From Flabesymbios commensalis (taxonomy: Eukaryota > Annelida > Polychaeta > Terebellida > Flabelligeridae), in NCBI GenBank assembly GCA_964017125.1, contig OZ024905.1:38078084-38142083 (forward strand): a DNA stretch of 64,000 nucleotides, in the 5' to 3' direction. Of this stretch, positions 56,101-64,000 are shown piece after piece. The translations under genes were made by a program, and so were the position numbers. The notes beneath the pieces are model-generated. The model did no database searches and was not told the origin of the DNA. It saw only the letters and a list, made by a program, of their open reading frames with translations. Position 1 is the stretch's first letter. The number at the start of each line of letters is the position of its first letter.

Positions 56101-59100
56101 CAAATTCATTCGCGCATATCATTATAAAGTTTAAGAATAAGAAAGTTAGTCTCTTTTTAAAAAATACGGCTCTTTGCAGCAGCCTCGGTGGCAAATATTA
56201 CAGATATATCATTTTGCTACCAATTTAAATCGATTCTGTGATGATTTGGTGTAGCAAAGCCATCGAAATGAGGAAAGATAGATCCAACAGGAAGTCCTTG
56301 CGCTGGCTGTAAGAAGGCTCTTCTAAAAAACAAGGTCAATTATTTTCTAGGTCGATCAGAGGAGAGTGGGGCAAGAGGTTATTATGGGCTCAAATAAAAA
56401 AAATTATGTCAGTTAAACATGCCTTTTTTATTGTTTAGATTGAAAGAGAACAGACTGATGGTTAAAATGATATATAGTTATATTTATATTTCTCCACTTA
56501 AAGAGTGCTGGGAGGCCTGAGTGTATGGGTCATATTACATGTAAGTCTATGGGACGGGTATTTGGTGTGGTGAGACGTTAAGGCCATAGCTCCAGAAAAC
56601 ACATTTTCGCGCCTGTGGGATGTTTTACTGCTACTAGACCATTTATTTTGCTCATTTATTATCACCAGGCGGCCAATTCAACGAAAAAATATAATATAGA
56701 CATGTTTTGTAGCGAATTTAATGAAACTAATCTGATAATGTTCAATTATGGGCCATATACCAAGCATTCTTCCATATAGCACTGAAATAGTTGTAAGTTC
56801 AACTTGGTTCTTCCACTTCCCCGCATTTATTTTTTTGTCCTTTGGTATTTATACCTCTTTTGTTTGTGTGTATAATGTTCGTACATCACTATTCTGAAGA
56901 AATAAAATCATTCATTGTCTAATTTCAAGACGATTCCCTGAAAAAATAGACCAATTCCATGCAGATGCTTCATGAAAATGGAAAATTATGTTGTACTATA
57001 GAAAAACAGGTCATTTCTCGAGATCTAGTAAAAAACAGGGGAATTTCATTTTGCGTTTGTGCGCCTTCTGCTTATCGGAATTGGACAAGGTTTTCTTTTT
57101 CGATTTCAGAATAGAATGTGTTTTCTAGATCACTTGAAAAAAAACATTCCATAAATATGTTTTTTTCCCTTAAGGTCTCACCACACAAATTCATTCGCGC
57201 ATATCATTATAAAGTTTAAGAATAAGAAAGTTAGTCTCTTTTTAAAAAATACGGCTCTTTGCAGCAGCCTCGGTGGCAAATATTACAGATATATCATTTT
57301 GCTACCAATTTAAATCGATTCTGTGATGATTTGGTGTAGCAAAGCCATCGAAATGAGGAAAGATAGATCCAACAGGAAGTCCTTGCGCTGGCTGTAAGAA
57401 GGCTCTTCTAAAAAACAAGGTCAATTATTTTCTAGGTCGATCAGAGGAGAGTGGGGCAAGAGGTTATTATGGGCTCAAATAAAAAAAATTATGTCAGTTA
57501 AACATGCCTTTTTTATTGTTTAGATTGAAAGAGAACAGACTGATGGTTAAAATGATATATAGTTATATTTATATTTCTCCACTTAAAGAGTGCTGGGAGG
57601 CCTGAGTGTATGGGTCATATTACATGTAAGTCTATGGGACGGGTATTTGGTGTGGTGAGACGTTAAGGCCATAGCTCCAGAAAACACATTTTCGCGCCTG
57701 TGGGATGTTTTACTGCTACTAGACCATTTATTTTGCTCATTTATTATCACCAGGCGGCCAATTCAACGAAAAAATATAATATAGACATGTTTTGTAGCGA
57801 ATTTAATGAAACTAATCTGATAATGTTCAATTATGGGCCATATACCAAGCATTCTTCCATATAGCACTGAAATAGTTGTAAGTTCAACTTGGTTCTTCCA
57901 CTTCCCCGCATTTATTTTTTTGTCCTTTGGTATTTATACCTCTTTTGTTTGTGTGTATAATGTTCGTACATCACTATTCTGAAGAAATAAAATCATTCAT
58001 TGTCTAATTTCAAGACGATTCCCTGAAAAAATAGACCAATTCCATGCAGATGCTTCATGAAAATGGAAAATTATGTTGTACTATAGAAAAACAGGTCATT
58101 TCTCGAGATCTAGTAAAAAACAGGGGAATTTCATTTTGCGTTTGTGCGCCTTCTGCTTATCGGAATTGGACAAGGTTTTCTTTTTCGATTTTAGAATAGA
58201 ATGTGTTTTCTAGATCACTTGAAAAAAAACATTCCATAAATATGTTTTTTTCCCTTAAGGTCTCACCACACAAATTCATTCGCGCATATCATTATAAAGT
58301 TTAAGAATAAGAAAGTTAGTCTCTTTTTAAAAAATACGGCTCTTTGCAGCAGCCTCGGTGGCAAATATTACAGATATATCATTTTGCTACCAATTTAAAT
58401 CGATTCTGTGATGATTTGGTGTAGCAAAGCCATCGAAATGAGGAAAGATAGATCCAACAGGAAGTCCTTGCGCTGGCTGTAAGAAGGCTCTTCTAAAAAA
58501 CAAGGTCAATTATTTTCTAGGTCGATCAGAGGAGAGTGGGGCAAGAGGTTATTATGGGCTCAAATAAAAAAAATTATGTCAGTTAAACATGCCTTTTTTA
58601 TTGTTTAGATTGAAAGAGAACAGACTGATGGTTAAAATGATATATAGTTATATTTATATTTCTCCACTTAAAGAGTGCTGGGAGGCCTGAGTGTATGGGT
58701 CATATTACATGTAAGTCTATGGGACGGGTATTTGGTGTGGTGAGACGTTAAGGCCATAGCTCCAGAAAACACATTTTCGCGCCTGTGGGATGTTTTACTG
58801 CTACTAGACCATTTATTTTGCTCATTTATTATCACCAGGCGGCCAATTCAACGAAAAAATATAATATAGACATGTTTTGTAGCGAATTTAATGAAACTAA
58901 TCTGATAATGTTCAATTATGGGCCATATACCAAGCATTCTTCCATATAGCACTGAAATAGTTGTAAGTTCAACTTGGTTCTTCCACTTCCCCGCATTTAT
59001 TTTTTTGTCCTTTGGTATTTATACCTCTTTTGTTTGTGTGTATAATGTTCGTACATCACTATTCTGAAGAAATAAAATCATTCATTGTCTAATTTCAAGA

Positions 59101-62100
59101 CGATTCCCTGAAAAAATAGACCAATTCCATGCAGATGCTTCATGAAAATGGAAAATTATGTTGTACTATAGAAAAACAGGTCATTTCTCGAGATCTAGTA
59201 AAAAACAGGGGAATTTCATTTTGCGTTTGTGCGCCTTCTGCTTATCGGAATTGGACAAGGTTTTCTTTTTCGATTTCAGAATAGAATGTGTTTTCTAGAT
59301 CACTTGAAAAAAAACATTCCATAAATATGTTTTTTTCCCTTAAGGTCTCACCACACAAATTCATTCGCGCATATCATTATAAAGTTTAAGAATAAGAAAG
59401 TTAGTCTCTTTTTAAAAAATACGGCTCTTTGCAGCAGCCTCGGTGGCAAATATTACAGATATATCATTTTGCTACCAATTTAAATCGATTCTGTGATGAT
59501 TTGGTGTAGCAAAGCCATCGAAATGAGGAAAGATAGATCCAACAGGAAGTCCTTGCGCTGGCTGTAAGAAGGCTCTTCTAAAAAACAAGGTCAATTATTT
59601 TCTAGGTCGATCAGAGGAGAGTGGGGCAAGAGGTTATTATGGGCTCAAATAAAAAAAATTATGTCAGTTAAACATGCCTTTTTTATTGTTTAGATTGAAA
59701 GAGAACAGACTGATGGTTAAAATGATATATAGTTATATTTATATTTCTCCACTTAAAGAGTGCTGGGAGGCCTGAGTGTATGGGTCATATTACATGTAAG
59801 TCTATGGGACGGGTATTTGGTGTGGTGAGACGTTAAGGCCATAGCTCCAGAAAACACATTTTCGCGCCTGTGGGATGTTTTACTGCTACTAGACCATTTA
59901 TTTTGCTCATTTATTATCACCAGGCGGCCAATTCAACGAAAAAATATAATATAGACATGTTTTGTAGCGAATTTAATGAAACTAATCTGATAATGTTCAA
60001 TTATGGGCCATATACCAAGCATTCTTCCATATAGCACTGAAATAGTTGTAAGTTCAACTTGGTTCTTCCACTTCCCCGCATTTATTTTTTTGTCCTTTGG
60101 TATTTATACCTCTTTTGTTTGTGTGTATAATGTTCGTACATCACTATTCTGAAGAAATAAAATCATTCATTGTCTAATTTCAAGACGATTCCCTGAAAAA
60201 ATAGACCAATTCCATGCAGATGCTTCATGAAAATGGAAAATTATGTTGTACTATAGAAAAACAGGTCATTTCTCGAGATCTAGTAAAAAACAGGGGAATT
60301 TCATTTTGCGTTTGTGCGCCTTCTGCTTATCGGAATTGGACAAGGTTTTCTTTTTCGATTTCAGAATAGAATGTGTTTTCTAGATCACTTGAAAAAAAAC
60401 ATTCCATAAATATGTTTTTTTCCCTTAAGGTCTCACCACACAAATTCATTCGCGCATATCATTATAAAGTTTAAGAATAAGAAAGTTAGTCTCTTTTTAA
60501 AAAATACGGCTCTTTGCAGCAGCCTCGGTGGCAAATATTACAGATATATCATTTTGCTACCAATTTAAATCGATTCTGTGATGATTTGGTGTAGCAAAGC
60601 CATCGAAATGAGGAAAGATAGATCCAACAGGAAGTCCTTGCGCTGGCTGTAAGAAGGCTCTTCTAAAAAACAAGGTCAATTATTTTCTAGGTCGATCAGA
60701 GGAGAGTGGGGCAAGAGGTTATTATGGGCTCAAATAAAAAAAATTATGTCAGTTAAACATGCCTTTTTTATTGTTTAGATTGAAAGAGAACAGACTGATG
60801 GTTAAAATGATATATAGTTATATTTATATTTCTCCACTTAAAGAGTGCTGGGAGGCCTGAGTGTATGGGTCATATTACATGTAAGTCTATGGGACGGGTA
60901 TTTGGTGTGGTGAGACGTTAAGGCCATAGCTCCAGAAAACACATTTTCGCGCCTGTGGGATGTTTTACTGCTACTAGACCATTTATTTTGCTCATTTATT
61001 ATCACCAGGCGGCCAATTCAACGAAAAAATATAATATAGACATGTTTTGTAGCGAATTTAATGAAACTAATCTGATAATGTTCAATTATGGGCCATATAC
61101 CAAGCATTCTTCCATATAGCACTGAAATAGTTGTAAGTTCAACTTGGTTCTTCCACTTCCCCGCATTTATTTTTTTGTCCTTTGGTATTTATACCTCTTT
61201 TGTTTGTGTGTATAATGTTCGTACATCACTATTCTGAAGAAATAAAATCATTCATTGTCTAATTTCAAGACGATTCCCTGAAAAAATAGACCAATTCCAT
61301 GCAGATGCTTCATGAAAATGGAAAATTATGTTGTACTATAGAAAAACAGGTCATTTCTCGAGATCTAGTAAAAAACAGGGGAATTTCATTTTGCGTTTGT
61401 GCGCCTTCTGCTTATCGGAATTGGACAAGGTTTTCTTTTTCGATTTCAGAATAGAATGTGTTTTCTAGATCACTTGAAAAAAAACATTCCATAAATATGT
61501 TTTTTTCCCTTAAGGTCTCACCACACAAATTCATTCGCGCATATCATTATAAAGTTTAAGAATAAGAAAGTTAGTCTCTTTTTAAAAAATACGGCTCTTT
61601 GCAGCAGCCTCGGTGGCAAATATTACAGATATATCATTTTGCTACCAATTTAAATCGATTCTGTGATGATTTGGTGTAGCAAAGCCATCGAAATGAGGAA
61701 AGATAGATCCAACAGGAAGTCCTTGCGCTGGCTGTAAGAAGGCTCTTCTAAAAAACAAGGTCAATTATTTTCTAGGTCGATCAGAGGAGAGTGGGGCAAG
61801 AGGTTATTATGGGCTCAAATAAAAAAAATTATGTCAGTTAAACATGCCTTTTTTATTGTTTAGATTGAAAGAGAACAGACTGATGGTTAAAATGATATAT
61901 AGTTATATTTATATTTCTCCACTTAAAGAGTGCTGGGAGGCCTGAGTGTATGGGTCATATTACATGTAAGTCTATGGGACGGGTATTTGGTGTGGTGAGA
62001 CGTTAAGGCCATAGCTCCAGAAAACACATTTTCGCGCCTGTGGGATGTTTTACTGCTACTAGACCATTTATTTTGCTCATTTATTATCACCAGGCGGCCA

Positions 62101-64000
62101 ATTCAACGAAAAAATATAATATAGACATGTTTTGTAGCGAATTTAATGAAACTAATCTGATAATGTTCAATTATGGGCCATATACCAAGCATTCTTCCAT
62201 ATAGCACTGAAATAGTTGTAAGTTCAACTTGGTTCTTCCACTTCCCCGCATTTATTTTTTTGTCCTTTGGTATTTATACCTCTTTTGTTTGTGTGTATAA
62301 TGTTCGTACATCACTATTCTGAAGAAATAAAATCATTCATTGTCTAATTTCAAGACGATTCCCTGAAAAAATAGACCAATTCCATGCAGATGCTTCATGA
62401 AAATGGAAAATTATGTTGTACTATAGAAAAACAGGTCATTTCTCGAGATCTAGTAAAAAACAGGGGAATTTCATTTTGCGTTTGTGCGCCTTCTGCTTAT
62501 CGGAATTGGACAAGGTTTTCTTTTTCGATTTCAGAATAGAATGTGTTTTCTAGATCACTTGAAAAAAAACATTCCATAAATATGTTTTTTTCCCTTAAGG
62601 TCTCACCACACAAATTCATTCGCGCATATCATTATAAAGTTTAAGAATAAGAAAGTTAGTCTCTTTTTAAAAAATACGGCTCTTTGCAGCAGCCTCGGTG
62701 GCAAATATTACAGATATATCATTTTGCTACCAATTTAAATCGATTCTGTGATGATTTGGTGTAGCAAAGCCATCGAAATGAGGAAAGATAGATCCAACAG
62801 GAAGTCCTTGCGCTGGCTGTAAGAAGGCTCTTCTAAAAAACAAGGTCAATTATTTTCTAGGTCGATCAGAGGAGAGTGGGGCAAGAGGTTATTATGGGCT
62901 CAAATAAAAAAAATTATGTCAGTTAAACATGCCTTTTTTATTGTTTAGATTGAAAGAGAACAGACTGATGGTTAAAATGATATATAGTTATATTTATATT
63001 TCTCCACTTAAAGAGTGCTGGGAGGCCTGAGTGTATGGGTCATATTACATGTAAGTCTATGGGACGGGTATTTGGTGTGGTGAGACGTTAAGGCCATAGC
63101 TCCAGAAAACACATTTTCGCGCCTGTGGGATGTTTTACTGCTACTAGACCATTTATTTTGCTCATTTATTATCACCAGGCGGCCAATTCAACGAAAAAAT
63201 ATAATATAGACATGTTTTGTAGCGAATTTAATGAAACTAATCTGATAATGTTCAATTATGGGCCATATACCAAGCATTCTTCCATATAGCACTGAAATAG
63301 TTGTAAGTTCAACTTGGTTCTTCCACTTCCCCGCATTTATTTTTTTGTCCTTTGGTATTTATACCTCTTTTGTTTGTGTGTATAATGTTCGTACATCACT
63401 ATTCTGAAGAAATAAAATCATTCATTGTCTAATTTCAAGACGATTCCCTGAAAAAATAGACCAATTCCATGCAGATGCTTCATGAAAATGGAAAATTATG
63501 TTGTACTATAGAAAAACAGGTCATTTCTCGAGATCTAGTAAAAAACAGGGGAATTTCATTTTGCGTTTGTGCGCCTTCTGCTTATCGGAATTGGACAAGG
63601 TTTTCTTTTTCGATTTCAGAATAGAATGTGTTTTCTAGATCACTTGAAAAAAAACATTCCATAAATATGTTTTTTTCCCTTAAGGTCTCACCACACAAAT
63701 TCATTCGCGCATATCATTATAAAGTTTAAGAATAAGAAAGTTAGTCTCTTTTTAAAAAATACGGCTCTTTGCAGCAGCCTCGGTGGCAAATATTACAGAT
63801 ATATCATTTTGCTACCAATTTAAATCGATTCTGTGATGATTTGGTGTAGCAAAGCCATCGAAATGAGGAAAGATAGATCCAACAGGAAGTCCTTGCGCTG
63901 GCTGTAAGAAGGCTCTTCTAAAAAACAAGGTCAATTATTTTCTAGGTCGATCAGAGGAGAGTGGGGCAAGAGGTTATTATGGGCTCAAATAAAAAAAATT

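Larger units (their letters stand above)
36396..64000 (+). repeat. Satellite array, about 1085-bp unit, 25 complete copies plus one partial
   Basis: Taking TCATTTCTCGAGATC as the phase mark, units start at 36396, 37480, 38566 and then every 1085 bp exactly (39651, 40736 ... 62436, 63521). The array runs off the right edge 480 bp into unit 26. Unit 1 is 1084 bp (one C fewer in TTCCCGC) and unit 2 is 1086 bp (one G more in CTGGGGAGG). The other changes I spotted are single bases in units 11, 12, 18 and 21, so identity is above 99.9 percent. The unit is about two-thirds A+T, has no open frame of 60 or more codons in its standard form, and contains no rRNA, tRNA, snRNA or histone sequence that I recognise. 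It is a non-coding satellite. Confidence 0.97.

Noticed and set aside
36396-64000. The array as a tandem gene cluster (rDNA, 5S, snRNA or histone)
   Set aside because: I compared the unit by eye with the hallmark sequences of these genes and found none; there are no long frames either.
36396-64000. The array as a CRISPR or other prokaryotic repeat system
   Set aside because: Units are 1085 bp with no spacer/repeat alternation, in eukaryotic DNA.

Overview
This is eukaryotic, AT-rich, intron-bearing and repeat-laden DNA, most likely from a marine invertebrate. The palindrome TAGGCCTA is strongly over-represented, several APE-type LINE lineages sit side by side, and tRNA-derived SINEs and many miniature transposons are present. 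I lean towards a deuterostome (echinoderm, hemichordate or lancelet), but the sequence alone does not settle this. No prokaryotic features are present. Layout: 1-2078 holds the minus-strand gag and part of pol of a Ty3/Gypsy fossil cut by the window edge. 2.1-10.5 kb is non-coding, with a possible solo LTR, miniature elements and long G/C homopolymers. 10.5-14.2, 16.0-19.2 and 20.0-22.2 kb hold three different decayed LINEs, all on the minus strand; the first is itself interrupted by a 140-bp inverted-repeat element. 22.2-23.1 kb may be a decayed DNA transposon. The one host gene I can support lies on the plus strand from 24510 to 35637. It has four exons, all joined in phase 1: signal peptide, one Sushi/CCP domain, a transmembrane helix with a basic then Ser/Ala-rich tail, and a short last exon. 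It predicts a 170-residue single-pass membrane protein. It was assembled here by eye from splice sites and is not confirmed by transcripts. The end of its third exon, together with the 5' splice site, has been tandemly copied about 13 times (31371-32307). This is the most unusual structure in the window. Intron 3 also holds a near-perfect 23-bp hairpin and a young dimeric SINE flanked by a perfect 14-bp target-site duplication. After a 200-N scaffold gap (36196-36395), everything to the end of the window is one satellite array: 25 complete units and one partial unit of about 1085 bp, almost identical, head to tail, and running off the window. Each unit contains a roughly 500-bp segment bounded by inverted repeats next to TTAA, as if a TTAA-targeting miniature transposon had been caught up in the satellite.
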